Assembly (NCBI GenBank): GCA_016296655.1
Contig: JAEDIW010000004.1
Location: 20,862-84,861 of the forward strand
Direction: 5' to 3'
DNA from: Treponema sp.
Lineage (GTDB): Bacteria; Spirochaetota; Spirochaetia; Treponematales; Treponemataceae
DNA: 64,000 nucleotides
The notes under the pieces were generated by a model. That model searched no databases. It saw only the letters and a program-made list of their open reading frames with translations, and had not been told where the DNA came from. The translations under genes were made by a program, and so were the position numbers. This document shows positions 26,667 through 36,926 of this stretch, in pieces (positions within the stretch are counted from its first letter, which is position 1; each line of letters opens with the position of its first letter).

Positions 26667-28640
26667 ATGCTCAAAAAGCTCTTTTCATTTTTTCTAACCC
26701 TGACTCTTACTTTTGCGTTCAATGCAAATGCGCTGAACCATCAGCAGGTTTCCGATGAAGTTCAGAAAACTTTGATTTCAGCTGGCTTTTTTCCGCAGAA
26801 AACAAACATAATTACACCTGCAGCAGGGGATTTTCCATATAATATTTCACTTGATTTTTTTACAGACAGTTTTTTTCATAATGAAAATTTTGAAGGCCTC
26901 AAAACAAAAGCCGTAATTGTTTTCACTCAGGAAGATTTTCTTGAAAATTCAGAAACAATACTTTCTTTTCTTTCAGCACTTCAGGATTTTTCGGCCCCTA
27001 TTCCTGTTTCAATACTTTTTGCATATAGTACAAGTTTTTCCTTGCCAAAAGCTCATTCAATTTCAGGTACAGAATCCTACATAGAACAGATTTTTTCTCA
27101 GGACAGCACTTTTGCCGTTACAGTCAGTTTTACAGACAGCAACCTTTCCAAAATCATGGCCGGCAACGGAGGAGAAGCATCACCTTTATGGCTGGTAAAA
27201 GCTGCAGGTAAAGCTTTTTCGCAAGCAAAAATAAATTACACTGTTCCGGCTGGAACTTTTTTAACTTTATACCGTTACAGCCTGCTGGAAGACAACAAAA
27301 ATGCAGTAGAATTTCTTGATGAAGATATTCCAGTTCTTTCTATTATCTTGTCAAAAAATGCGGATTTAAAATCCCTTATGACAACATTTCTTAAAAACTA
27401 TGACTACAGGCAATCAGGAGAATGGGACAAGCACTATTTTTACTGGAATTTTCCGTCAAAAAATTTCTGCATTATTTTAAATGAAACAGTACTCATAAGA
27501 ACTTTTATTTGTGCAGCAATTTACTGCCTTTTTATGCTTTGCGCATTTTCTTTTTTTACAGGCAAGGAAAAGTTAATTTACAAAAAAGAAATTCAAAAAT
27601 TGATTTTTTTATGGCCGCTTACACTACTTTTTGCCTGTCTGGCCCTATACGCAAGTCAATACCTTTCACATCAACTTTCACTGAATTTCAGGCTTACACC
27701 AGTTTTTCAATTATTTCTTGAAATTCAAATCACTTTTATAGCAGTTTCAATTCTTTTCGCAATTTTCATACATTTCAGTCCGCAATATACACTATATACC
27801 CACAAATTCTACATAACACTTTCAACCGTCGTAAACATTTTTTTATTCAGTATACTTGACTTATCGTTCTTTTTTCTTTTTGCAATGGAATATCTTTTGC
27901 TGCTCTTTTTTAAACCTGGAAAACGCATCTATTTTTTTGTAATAACTTTCATCATGCTTTTTATTCCGTTCATTCCCTACGGTATAATTTTGTGGCAGCA
28001 CATTCAGATAAATCGCCTTCCACAACTGATTGCCGGAAGCCAGCTGAAAATTTTTTTTACGGCACTTGCAATACAGCCGTTCAATCTGATTTGGCTGATA
28101 ATCCTCTCTCACTTTATAAACATACGAAAAAACAAAAATATTGCAGCCGTAATTTTCAAAATTTTTCAATTGATTTTTGCAGGAAGCCTGATTCTCTTCG
28201 GTTGTTTTTACGGCCTTTCCAGCATTTTAAATCATTACAGAAAAATACCATCTATTGCAGATATTGAAAAACCTGTTGATTTTTTAGAAATTCACAATGA
28301 AAACCTGAATGTACATATTTCTGACAAAAGTTCCTACGGAAACACCGTCCGCGAACTTCAGATATCTTCAAAAGAGCCAGCTGAACGCTATGAAATTATA
28401 ATAAAAGGACAGACAGTGCAGCCAGTTTACGAATCAACACTTCCCTTTGTTGAAAATCCTGAAAGCACAAGCGCAGCGATGAGACTGCCAGATTTTCCAC
28501 CTGCAGAATGTAATTTTTCCTATACAACAACATCAAAAGAAGGTGAAGAAATAACAGTCAAAGCGTACTACAAAATTTCAGAAAAGGTCTTCAACGTTGA
28601 AACAAAGCAGGTTTTCATTGGCAAAGGTGAAAAATCATGA
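26667..28640 (+). CDS. Polytopic membrane protein with large extracytoplasmic domain
   Basis: About 657 residues. A signal-like N terminus (MLKKLFSFFLTLTLTFAFNA) precedes a roughly 260-residue soluble region with alternating strands and helices (KTKAVIVFTQEDFLENSETI, VSILFAYSTSFSLP). Then come about eight hydrophobic helices (residues about 280-540) and a C-terminal beta-rich domain. The architecture is loosely like M28-type membrane proteins, but I see no metal-binding residues, so this is speculation. The start is uncertain; an ATG at 26637 is in frame but places ten polar residues before the signal. The stop overlaps the dinB start (ATGA), so the two are translationally coupled. Confidence 0.65.
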   Translation: MLKKLFSFFLTLTLTFAFNANALNHQQVSDEVQKTLISAGFFPQKTNIITPAAGDFPYNISLDFFTDSFFHNENFEGLKTKAVIVFTQEDFLENSETILSFLSALQDFSAPIPVSILFAYSTSFSLPKAHSISGTESYIEQIFSQDSTFAVTVSFTDSNLSKIMAGNGGEASPLWLVKAAGKAFSQAKINYTVPAGTFLTLYRYSLLEDNKNAVEFLDEDIPVLSIILSKNADLKSLMTTFLKNYDYRQSGEWDKHYFYWNFPSKNFCIILNETVLIRTFICAAIYCLFMLCAFSFFTGKEKLIYKKEIQKLIFLWPLTLLFACLALYASQYLSHQLSLNFRLTPVFQLFLEIQITFIAVSILFAIFIHFSPQYTLYTHKFYITLSTVVNIFLFSILDLSFFFLFAMEYLLLLFFKPGKRIYFFVITFIMLFIPFIPYGIILWQHIQINRLPQLIAGSQLKIFFTALAIQPFNLIWLIILSHFINIRKNKNIAAVIFKIFQLIFAGSLILFGCFYGLSSILNHYRKIPSIADIEKPVDFLEIHNENLNVHISDKSSYGNTVRELQISSKEPAERYEIIIKGQTVQPVYESTLPFVENPESTSAAMRLPDFPPAECNFSYTTTSKEGEEITVKAYYKISEKVFNVETKQVFIGKGEKS

Positions 28641-31600
28641 CAAATTGGAACAATGTCTGCTATGTTCACGTTGATTTGGACGCTTTTTTTGCCTCAGTAG
28701 AACAACTTGACCACCCAGAATACAGGGGTAAACCTGTTATTGTCGGAGGAAACCCAAAAGATCGCCGTGGTGTTGTTTCCACAGCCTCTTACGAAGCCAG
28801 AAAATTCGGCATTCATTCGGCAATGCCTACGTTTAAGGCCTACAGCCTGTGCCCGCAAGGAATTTTTGTTCCTACAAACATGAAACGCTACCACGAGCTT
28901 TCACAGCAAGTAATGAACATTTTTTCAAATTACTCCCCAGAAATACGGCAGATTTCAATTGATGAAGCTTTCATCGACTTATGCGGAACTGAAAAACTTT
29001 TTGGAAATCCCTCAGAAACTGCCAGAAAAATAAAGGCTGAGGTCAAAGAAAAAACGGGTCTTACAGTTTCTGCAGGACTTGCACAAAACAAATATCTTGC
29101 AAAAATTGCATCAGGGCTTTCAAAGCCAGACGGTTTTTTTGAAATTCCACCTGGAACAGAAGAAAAATTCATGCTTTCCCTGCCGCTGGAAAAAGTCTGG
29201 GGAATCGGCAGTAAAACTCAGGCAAAGCTTATTTCCTACGGACTTGACACAACAGAAAAAATTCATTCCAGGTCGCTTGCACTTTTGCAAAGCATTTTGG
29301 GCAAAGCTGGCGGTGCTTTTCTGTACGATGCAGTGCGGGGAAAAGAAGTTGAAACTTTCAGTGAAGCAAAATCACATTCCATAAGTGCAGAAACAACTTT
29401 TCCATTTGATCTTACAGACCGATACGCCATTGAAACTGCCCTTCTTGAACTGTCAGATACAGTGATGTTCAGGCTTTTAAAACAAAACCAGTGCAGTAAA
29501 ACCGCAGCCTTAAAAATCCGCTATGGAGATTTTTCGACCATTACAGTTCAGGAAACCTGTGAAAATGACATTCTGTCCTGTGAGGATCTTTTTGAGCGAG
29601 TCAAACGCCTTTTTGCAAAAAAATATAATGAAAATGCTGGCGGAATAAGGCTTCTAGGGGTTGGTGTCCAGAATATAGGAAATTCCCTTTATCAAACTGA
29701 ATTTTTCAATGAAAAATCTGAAAAAAAACGCAAACTTGAACAAAGCATCCTTGCCATAAAGACCAAAAATCCTGACATCACCATAAAAAAAGCAAGGCTT
29801 TTAAAAAACGGCGGAAAACTTAAAGCTGCAGTCCTTGCTTTTCTGATGATTTTTACTTTTTCGCAAAAAAAACTTTCAGGCGAAGAGTTAAACAAAACAC
29901 AATCCGATGGAGCAGGTGCAATTATATTCAATAAATCAGATCTTCCTCCTGATAATGAAATCAGCATAAAAAATTCCAAAATCTTCAGTTATCCCATAAA
30001 AGACAAAAACGTAGAATTTTTTGCAAAAGGCTACTGGCAGTCTGAACTTACAGGCGGTCTTGAGTCAAGTTTTGGTTTTGGAAATTCTTTGAAAACAACT
30101 ACCATAAATCCGGCTTTTACACAAAAAGTTGACCTTTCACTATGGTTCATGCTGAATCGTAAATGGTATTTCGAAGCCGCCTTTGCAGACGGATTTGAAA
30201 AAAACACCGTAGCAGCCGGTTACTATGGCGAAGGAATCTTAAAAGAAGCTCGAATTGCAAACAGAGGAATCTCTTTTCCAACAGACTATTCAATTGAAAG
30301 CATAAACCGTGGAATTGGAGGCGGAAACAATCAGGCACCTGGTTTTTCCATGCATTTTGAAAACAGCGAAAATTCAAAATGGAAAGGTGACATTGCCTTA
30401 CGCTATGACATGCTTGAATCAAGAAACAAAACCTATTACGGACACAACAGTGTTTCTGACAAGGAAATACATCTTTCCCAATGGGTTACAGGGCAAGTTT
30501 ACGTGCTACCAGACAATGCAGAATTTATTTCCGACGTTGCAGAAATTTTCGTAGAATCTTCAAACGGCTCCTATTCAGACCTACAGGGAAGGTCTTATAA
30601 AAAACTTTCTGTAGACCAGTACATGCTTTTTCCTGCAAAAAGAATTATTATCCTGTCAAAAGATGCTGGTGCCACGGCAAAAAAGGGAATTGTTCCTGCG
30701 GTTGCTGTATCTTTTATGAAGAATTCCACTTATTCAGCAATCGTTTCAGCACTTGGAACTTTTGGAACAGTTTCTGAAAATGAAGTTACAGGCGAAAGCG
30801 GTTTTTTGGGTGAAATTCAAAAATATTTTGGGCAGGCTGCAGACAGTGAGGATTCTGTAAAAAGACCGAATGTTGCCTCCTTTTCTTATGGAGGGCTTTC
30901 AAGTTCAGTTTACAAAAAAGGCAGTCATCCAGTTCCAGACAAAACAGGTACAAAAACAGAAGGATTTTTTTCATACATCGGAGGAACTTCTGGCAAAAAA
31001 GTCATGTTTCTGCAACATCCATCAGGTTTTTCGCCGTTTGCAGCAGCTTTTCGTTATGATGGAGGCACTAGCTCAACAGCAGAAGCTGTCATTGCATCAA
31101 AAACAACACAAACAGAATCTCAATTATATTCTGCAGCAGAAAGCGATGACATAAACTTTACTTCCAAAGATTTTTTTACGCCAGCGCATTCATATATTGA
31201 TGTGTTTCCGTCAAATGCAGAACTTAGCGTAAATTCCGCTGTTCATGCAGCCATCAGGTTTCCGCTGGCAGACAGGTTTCCAGGCTTTTATCTGGGCTTT
31301 GAGCCTGCAGCAGATTTGTACCTGCGGCTGCGCTCATATTCTCCAGTTCTCAGATTTGACATAGGAACTCAGGCAGTTCCTGGTACAGTAAGGCTTTACA
31401 AAAATGGAAACATAGACAGCAGTGCAAAATATGACAGCGAAACAGGAACTGTAACTCCATCGGCATCAGTTTCAGACAGTGACAGAATTTTCATTACATG
31501 GTACGAAGACAATGAATCTGGAAAAAATGGCGCAATAGCAGGTGCAGCTGGCTATGCAAGGCAGTTTACTCCCAACCTCAGCGGAAATATTGCATTGTCT

Positions 31601-34600
31601 ACCCGCTGGACAACCGCTAAGCAGACAAAATTTGCAGATGAATCCACTTCTGCACCCGGATTTGCAACAGCAGCAGCAAATCTTTCCTATAAAACGCAAT
31701 CAGTTTCCATTTCAAACACAGTCGCAGCAACTTTGGAAAATGACAATCTGACAGGAAAATACAGAATTCTGGGCATGGACGATGAATCTCCAGAAACTGT
31801 CTATCTGAAAAGCTCTGCAGGAAAAAATCTTCCCGACGGCTATACTCCCATGCTTAACAGTTCTACAAACATAGAATTTCCAACTCTTTTGCAGCAGTAC
31901 AACGGTTCGCTTGAAGTGCAGGAAGGTTCAAATGATGCAGAAATTACAGGTTATAAAATTCCTGTAGACTGGGATTTTTCTTCATGGAAAGGAACTGATG
32001 TCTGTGCATGGGCTTCTGTGGCAATAGACTTAGGAAGTGCAGGCTCAAACCTCAGATCTGCAACTGAATTTTCAATTGCATTAAAACCTGACTTGCAGGC
32101 AGCTGACTATGATGTTTACCTTCAGCTTGGAGTTTCTGCAGAAGATGATTTTGACGTCGAAGATTCTGGCACTATTCCAACATGGAAAATATCTGACAGC
32201 ACCGAAAAAAATGTTTCAAAAGCCTACAATCCTTTCATACAGACTTTTGCAGGAAACATCGTAAAAATAAAAATAAGCGAAAAGGACAGGACAAAATTCT
32301 ACGCAAATCAAGATGCAAGAATCATTATTGTTGTAAAGGACATAACAGACAGCAATAAAACTGGCAGACTTTGGATAGGCCCCTATGAAATTCAGACCCA
32401 AGGTGTCTTTACATCGCAAAGTGAAAATCTTTCAGTTACCTCAAGTCAGACAACCTCCAATCTTCTATCCGCAGGCGACTTCAACACATCAGACAATTAC
32501 GTACAGAATGTTGAATGGACAAACTCAAATGACACTTCCGCAGATACAGAAAAAACAGAAATAAGCATTTCAAAATATTTCAGCGAAGTTGATATAAGCT
32601 TATATAAGGAAATCAGTCTTTTCTTTAAATTTGACAAAATTTCATTTGCAGAAAAAGAAACAGATGACAGTCAAACGGCATTTTCAATTATGCTCGACAG
32701 AGAGGCAGAAGGTATTTCAGGGCAAGGGAAAAAAGCAGTTCTGGCAGAAATTCCTGCATCAGCTTTTAAAAATTATGCAGATTCGCTATGGCACAAACTG
32801 ACAATTGACCGCATTTCAAAAAAGCTCTATATAGACGGTCAAAAAACCATTGTAAACTCACTTTATTTAGACAGCAGCATAATTCCTTCCAGATTAAAGC
32901 TCAAACTGAATACAGCATTTGCAAATCAAATTTGCACAAGAGGTACATTCAGTTTTGACGAACTTCATTTGTCAGGCTCAAAAGAACACTATATATTTGA
33001 AAATCAGACCGAATTTTCATACAAAAAAACAGGAATTATTCTTGCAGCAGGAATTTTTCCGCTTTTAAAAGATTTTTCACTGGAAACAGCAGGCAGGACA
33101 GCTTCTACAGTCCATAAAATAGCCGGTCAGGAAAATGAAAATACATTTTCAGGAAAAGCAGCCGCTGAATTTACATTGGCAGACATAAAGTTTTCAGGCG
33201 ACATCAGCCGCACAACCGACAGCTCTCAAAAAATTTCAGCAGCTGGCCATAAAATTCAGAGTGAAAAACCACTTTTAGGATTTTTTTCCGGAACTGAAGA
33301 ATACCGCTACAATTCTGTTGAAAAAACATTGGATAAACGCAATGAAGCAGAACTAAATCTTGAAAAATTTCATCTCCCTGTAATTTTTTCAGCAAAAACA
33401 CAGGCTGTTTCAAATCCATGGCTTGTAAGCCAGAACAGCACAGTAAAGTCAGACATCAAAATGGCTCTACCGTCTGTAACCTGCAATTTTTCCACAACAG
33501 CTGGTGTCTTCCAAAAGATTCTTCCTTCGTCTGAAAATGCGCAAAGGCTTTCCGTTGCATCTTATTCCCAGGGATGGCAGGATTCTCTCAAAACTGCCTG
33601 TTCAACAGGCAAAGAAAACGCTTCAAGACGCAGTGTTTTTGCAGAAGCTTCAAGCACATTTTCACTTCCTTTTGCAAATTTTGCTCCGCAGGCAGTTTTT
33701 TCTACAAAAGGTGAATACAGAAGTCTGACATCAGTTGCCTTTGAAGATTCAAGTAGCATAAGTTTTTTAATGCCATTTACCGTTGGTTCCAGCAATTTTC
33801 AGCTGAAATGGACAAAAGAAGCAGGGGGAACAAAATCTGAATCAAAAGGAGGAGATTATTCCAGAGATGCACAAGCTCTTTTATCTGCAATGCAGAACCG
33901 TACATACTTCTTAAAAGCAATGCCAGTTTTTGACATATTCGCTACCCAGCTTGCAAAGTCAGTTCTTTCAGACACAAAAATGACAGCTGATTCACTTGAC
34001 TCGTTATATTATACAACAAATTATACAGCCTCATGGAAAAGACCTGTATTCGGCACAGAAAAAGACCTTTTCATTCCTGCCGGCATTTCCATTTCTGCGC
34101 AGCGGGACATACGCACATCTGCTCAAGTCAGTGACATCTATCAGTACAGAGCAAGCGTTAATTATTCAGCTTTTAACATATTTGGCGAATCTGGCATCCT
34201 GAAAAAAACAAAGCTTTTCAAGCAGGACGAATATCTGGCTTCTTTTTCCTTCACTGCAAAAATTCCCAAAAATGGTGGTGAAAAAAAACACGCATATTCT
34301 GGATATCTGCAGTCGAATTTTTACTATAATACAACTGATTCTGTACGATTTGGCAGCGAAATCAATTATGAAGAAAAAAACATCTGGGCTGTACGCGAAA
34401 CTATTGCATGGAAACGCAAAGGCCTCCACAGTCCGCTTCTTGGACTTTTCATTCTTTTTTATCCAAAAAAAGATTACTCGGAAGTTGTTCTTACCCGAAG
34501 CGACAGCCTGAATTTCTCAATTTCCGAAAACACAACAAATTCTACGACAAATTCAAAAGTCATCCGGAAACATTCTTTTGAGCTCAATCATTCCCTGGAC

Positions 34601-34720
34601 ATGAAAATGACAAACAATATGACGGTTCTCTCTTCCCTGGCAGAAAGCTATAACTGCACATGGAATTCAATAATCCTGCTGAACATCACTGCTTCTGTTG
34701 GTATAAGAATTGAATTTTAA
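28637..34720 (+). CDS. dinB: DNA polymerase IV fused in frame to a giant exported beta-barrel-like protein
   Basis: One uninterrupted frame of 2,027 codons. Residues 1-389 form a complete Y-family polymerase: VHVDLDAFFASVEQ (D13), SIDEAFIDL (D109/E110), VSAGLAQNKYLAKIAS and a little-finger domain ending ITIKKARLL, where DinB proteins normally stop. Residues 390-415 (KNGGKLKAAVLAFLMIFTFS) look like a bacterial signal peptide but lack a start codon. From there to the end runs an Asn/Ser/Phe-rich, strand-rich protein of about 1,620 residues with LFLKFDK-like and YSGYLQSNFYYNT strands, typical of an outer-membrane barrel. A cytoplasmic polymerase and an exported protein cannot normally work as one chain. 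This may be a real fusion, a decayed gene boundary or an assembly error. Confidence 0.8.
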   Translation: MTNWNNVCYVHVDLDAFFASVEQLDHPEYRGKPVIVGGNPKDRRGVVSTASYEARKFGIHSAMPTFKAYSLCPQGIFVPTNMKRYHELSQQVMNIFSNYSPEIRQISIDEAFIDLCGTEKLFGNPSETARKIKAEVKEKTGLTVSAGLAQNKYLAKIASGLSKPDGFFEIPPGTEEKFMLSLPLEKVWGIGSKTQAKLISYGLDTTEKIHSRSLALLQSILGKAGGAFLYDAVRGKEVETFSEAKSHSISAETTFPFDLTDRYAIETALLELSDTVMFRLLKQNQCSKTAALKIRYGDFSTITVQETCENDILSCEDLFERVKRLFAKKYNENAGGIRLLGVGVQNIGNSLYQTEFFNEKSEKKRKLEQSILAIKTKNPDITIKKARLLKNGGKLKAAVLAFLMIFTFSQKKLSGEELNKTQSDGAGAIIFNKSDLPPDNEISIKNSKIFSYPIKDKNVEFFAKGYWQSELTGGLESSFGFGNSLKTTTINPAFTQKVDLSLWFMLNRKWYFEAAFADGFEKNTVAAGYYGEGILKEARIANRGISFPTDYSIESINRGIGGGNNQAPGFSMHFENSENSKWKGDIALRYDMLESRNKTYYGHNSVSDKEIHLSQWVTGQVYVLPDNAEFISDVAEIFVESSNGSYSDLQGRSYKKLSVDQYMLFPAKRIIILSKDAGATAKKGIVPAVAVSFMKNSTYSAIVSALGTFGTVSENEVTGESGFLGEIQKYFGQAADSEDSVKRPNVASFSYGGLSSSVYKKGSHPVPDKTGTKTEGFFSYIGGTSGKKVMFLQHPSGFSPFAAAFRYDGGTSSTAEAVIASKTTQTESQLYSAAESDDINFTSKDFFTPAHSYIDVFPSNAELSVNSAVHAAIRFPLADRFPGFYLGFEPAADLYLRLRSYSPVLRFDIGTQAVPGTVRLYKNGNIDSSAKYDSETGTVTPSASVSDSDRIFITWYEDNESGKNGAIAGAAGYARQFTPNLSGNIALSTRWTTAKQTKFADESTSAPGFATAAANLSYKTQSVSISNTVAATLENDNLTGKYRILGMDDESPETVYLKSSAGKNLPDGYTPMLNSSTNIEFPTLLQQYNGSLEVQEGSNDAEITGYKIPVDWDFSSWKGTDVCAWASVAIDLGSAGSNLRSATEFSIALKPDLQAADYDVYLQLGVSAEDDFDVEDSGTIPTWKISDSTEKNVSKAYNPFIQTFAGNIVKIKISEKDRTKFYANQDARIIIVVKDITDSNKTGRLWIGPYEIQTQGVFTSQSENLSVTSSQTTSNLLSAGDFNTSDNYVQNVEWTNSNDTSADTEKTEISISKYFSEVDISLYKEISLFFKFDKISFAEKETDDSQTAFSIMLDREAEGISGQGKKAVLAEIPASAFKNYADSLWHKLTIDRISKKLYIDGQKTIVNSLYLDSSIIPSRLKLKLNTAFANQICTRGTFSFDELHLSGSKEHYIFENQTEFSYKKTGIILAAGIFPLLKDFSLETAGRTASTVHKIAGQENENTFSGKAAAEFTLADIKFSGDISRTTDSSQKISAAGHKIQSEKPLLGFFSGTEEYRYNSVEKTLDKRNEAELNLEKFHLPVIFSAKTQAVSNPWLVSQNSTVKSDIKMALPSVTCNFSTTAGVFQKILPSSENAQRLSVASYSQGWQDSLKTACSTGKENASRRSVFAEASSTFSLPFANFAPQAVFSTKGEYRSLTSVAFEDSSSISFLMPFTVGSSNFQLKWTKEAGGTKSESKGGDYSRDAQALLSAMQNRTYFLKAMPVFDIFATQLAKSVLSDTKMTADSLDSLYYTTNYTASWKRPVFGTEKDLFIPAGISISAQRDIRTSAQVSDIYQYRASVNYSAFNIFGESGILKKTKLFKQDEYLASFSFTAKIPKNGGEKKHAYSGYLQSNFYYNTTDSVRFGSEINYEEKNIWAVRETIAWKRKGLHSPLLGLFILFYPKKDYSEVVLTRSDSLNFSISENTTNSTTNSKVIRKHSFELNHSLDMKMTNNMTVLSSLAESYNCTWNSIILLNITASVGIRIEF

Positions 34721-34736
34721 AAAACAGGAAACATTC

Positions 34737-36824
34737 CTACTGTAAAGGTGCAAAATAGCCAGTTTCATCAGTACCACTGCGATTCATCAGATAAACTTCA
34801 GCTTCAACAGGCATATAGGCTCGCCCCATGTTTGTAGGCAAAGCTGATTTATAAGAAAGCTGATAAATGCCTGAAGGAAGTTTTATGATATCCCTGACAA
34901 TCGAAGAAAGTCCTTCAGGTCTGTATACATAATACAAACTGCCAGCTGTGTAGTTGCAAAGATACTGTACTTCTTCAGAAACATTTTTTGAGTCAAGCTG
35001 AACCACAGACAGAGCTATTGAATTATTATTCAAATAGGCTGTCAAATTAGACAGTCCATATTTTGCAAAGGCCGAAGGAGTAACAGTTCCGCTAGTTAAA
35101 TAAATTACTGCACGCTTTTTTTCTCCTGTAACAAGCTCATTTGCTGCAAGCCTGAATGCAAGGTCAAGCTGACAGTCTTTGCTGTAAGAAGATTTCAAAG
35201 CTTTGCAGGTAAAATTCCTAAGCCCTTCAGGCGAACCGCGGTATTCTGTTACAGGAATCTGGCCTGCACAAACAACACTTACAGTTCCCTTTCCTCCCAT
35301 TGAAAGCGCAATTTCTCGAACAGCCTCTTGCAACTCTGTTTCAAATCCTTTCATGGCATAACTTCTGTCAATTACAAAAGTTATGTCAGCAACATCGTTT
35401 GCAGACACGGCTCCTATAAGTTTTAAATCTGTAACAGGTCTTTTATTTTCACTTACATAAAAATTTATGTCATGCAAGCCAACAAGAGGCTGGCGACGGC
35501 GGTTTTCAACACGAACATCCATTGTAACAAGCGGAAAATTATCTGCATTTACCTGTTCAATTTGAACAAAAAGCCCACCTATTACTTCTGTCATTTTTGA
35601 CATTACATAAACTTCATTTGAAGTAAAATCCGTTACAAGAATATTTCCATTAATATCAGGAACAGCACTTGTTATCCTTGAAGGAGCATTTCCTGTAGTT
35701 GCATTTTCAAAAATAGAACCATCGCGTATATCAACTGAAATAATTTTGTTCCTGTCACAAACAACAAGATAATTGCCCCATTTTTTCATGGATTCAGGTT
35801 TTCTGAAAGTTTTATCTTGAACAAGAATGTCAACGTAATTTCCAAACCGGTCAAATTCATAAATAGAACCTGAAACACTGTCTGCAACAAAAATCCGCTC
35901 CCCGTCTACTGCTATTCCAGTAGGTCCCTGTAGCCCCGGAAAACGCGCATTCTCCTGTCCAAAAGAAAACAAAGGCTCTCCATTTACGTCAAAAACGTCA
36001 ACCCTGCAATTTCCAAAATCAGTTACAAAAATATTACCGTACCCATCCTGAGCAAGATACTGAGGCCCTATCATCTGCCCAAGTCCACGCCCCTTTGCCC
36101 CAATATATTTTTCAAACCGCCCGCCAGCAGAAAAAAGACTCAACCTGTCGCCTGCACTTTCACTTACCAGAAGTTTTTCATTTTCAAGGCGGATTATGTC
36201 AACAGGGCGGTCAAAACCATTGATTGGTCCTGTAATTCGTTCAATAACTTTTCCATTTACGTCCATGCAAAGCAAATCGTTTGAACCGTATGATAAAATC
36301 CACATAGTTCCATCAGGATTAGGCAAAACAGACACTGGCTGACTAAAAACCAGAATTTCACCATTTTTGCCAGAATATCCGCCGGCTTCTGTATAACGCA
36401 AAGCAGATTCCTGTTTTGCACCTGTAATCCGGCGCTCTTGCACTACTTCAATACGGTTTTTCAGCAGTAGACCACCATAGCCAGAATCTGAGGCAAACTG
36501 CCACTGATCAATTGCAGCGCCTTCAATTCCCGAACGATAATAAGCCTTACCAAGCCATTCAAGAATCAAATTTTCATTCGGCAGATACGAAAGAGCCTTT
36601 TCAAACTGCATTACGGCATCGTTAAAAGAATTCCTGTAATAAGCCTGAACTCCTCTACGAAATTCAACTTCGGCAAAACTTGCTTCCTTTGTATGCAGAT
36701 TTCCAAAAGCTGTTTGAGCATACAAGTCAAAGCAAAAAGCAAACGGAAGAAAAAAAATAAGGGCAAAAGCCTTTCCAAAATTCTTTTTATTAAAAAAATT
36801 GCCAACTGCAGTAAACTTTTTCAT
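34737..36824 (-). CDS. Exported TPR-NHL-vWA domain protein
   Basis: 695 residues. Signal peptide (FGKAFALIFFLPFAFCFDLYA) at about residues 16-37, then two TPR-like units (VEFRRGVQAYYRNSFNDAVM, ILEWLGKAYYRSG). Next come NHL-type propeller blades (GQMIGPQYLAQDGYGNIFVT, GPTGIAVDGERIFVADS). A von Willebrand factor A domain begins near residue 480 with DITFVIDRSYAMKGF, where the usual DxSxS metal site is DRSYA and so incomplete. Likely a periplasmic or surface interaction platform in spirochaetes. Convergent with the dinB fusion, 16 bases apart. Confidence 0.8.
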   Translation of the reverse strand: MKKFTAVGNFFNKKNFGKAFALIFFLPFAFCFDLYAQTAFGNLHTKEASFAEVEFRRGVQAYYRNSFNDAVMQFEKALSYLPNENLILEWLGKAYYRSGIEGAAIDQWQFASDSGYGGLLLKNRIEVVQERRITGAKQESALRYTEAGGYSGKNGEILVFSQPVSVLPNPDGTMWILSYGSNDLLCMDVNGKVIERITGPINGFDRPVDIIRLENEKLLVSESAGDRLSLFSAGGRFEKYIGAKGRGLGQMIGPQYLAQDGYGNIFVTDFGNCRVDVFDVNGEPLFSFGQENARFPGLQGPTGIAVDGERIFVADSVSGSIYEFDRFGNYVDILVQDKTFRKPESMKKWGNYLVVCDRNKIISVDIRDGSIFENATTGNAPSRITSAVPDINGNILVTDFTSNEVYVMSKMTEVIGGLFVQIEQVNADNFPLVTMDVRVENRRRQPLVGLHDINFYVSENKRPVTDLKLIGAVSANDVADITFVIDRSYAMKGFETELQEAVREIALSMGGKGTVSVVCAGQIPVTEYRGSPEGLRNFTCKALKSSYSKDCQLDLAFRLAANELVTGEKKRAVIYLTSGTVTPSAFAKYGLSNLTAYLNNNSIALSVVQLDSKNVSEEVQYLCNYTAGSLYYVYRPEGLSSIVRDIIKLPSGIYQLSYKSALPTNMGRAYMPVEAEVYLMNRSGTDETGYFAPLQ

Positions 36825-36926
36825 CTTACCCCTGTTTTTTTTTCTCTATTACAGATTTCCCATTACAGATTCTACACAATATTAACAGACAAACACCACC
36901 TGCCAGCATAAATTCTGACAGGGTTT

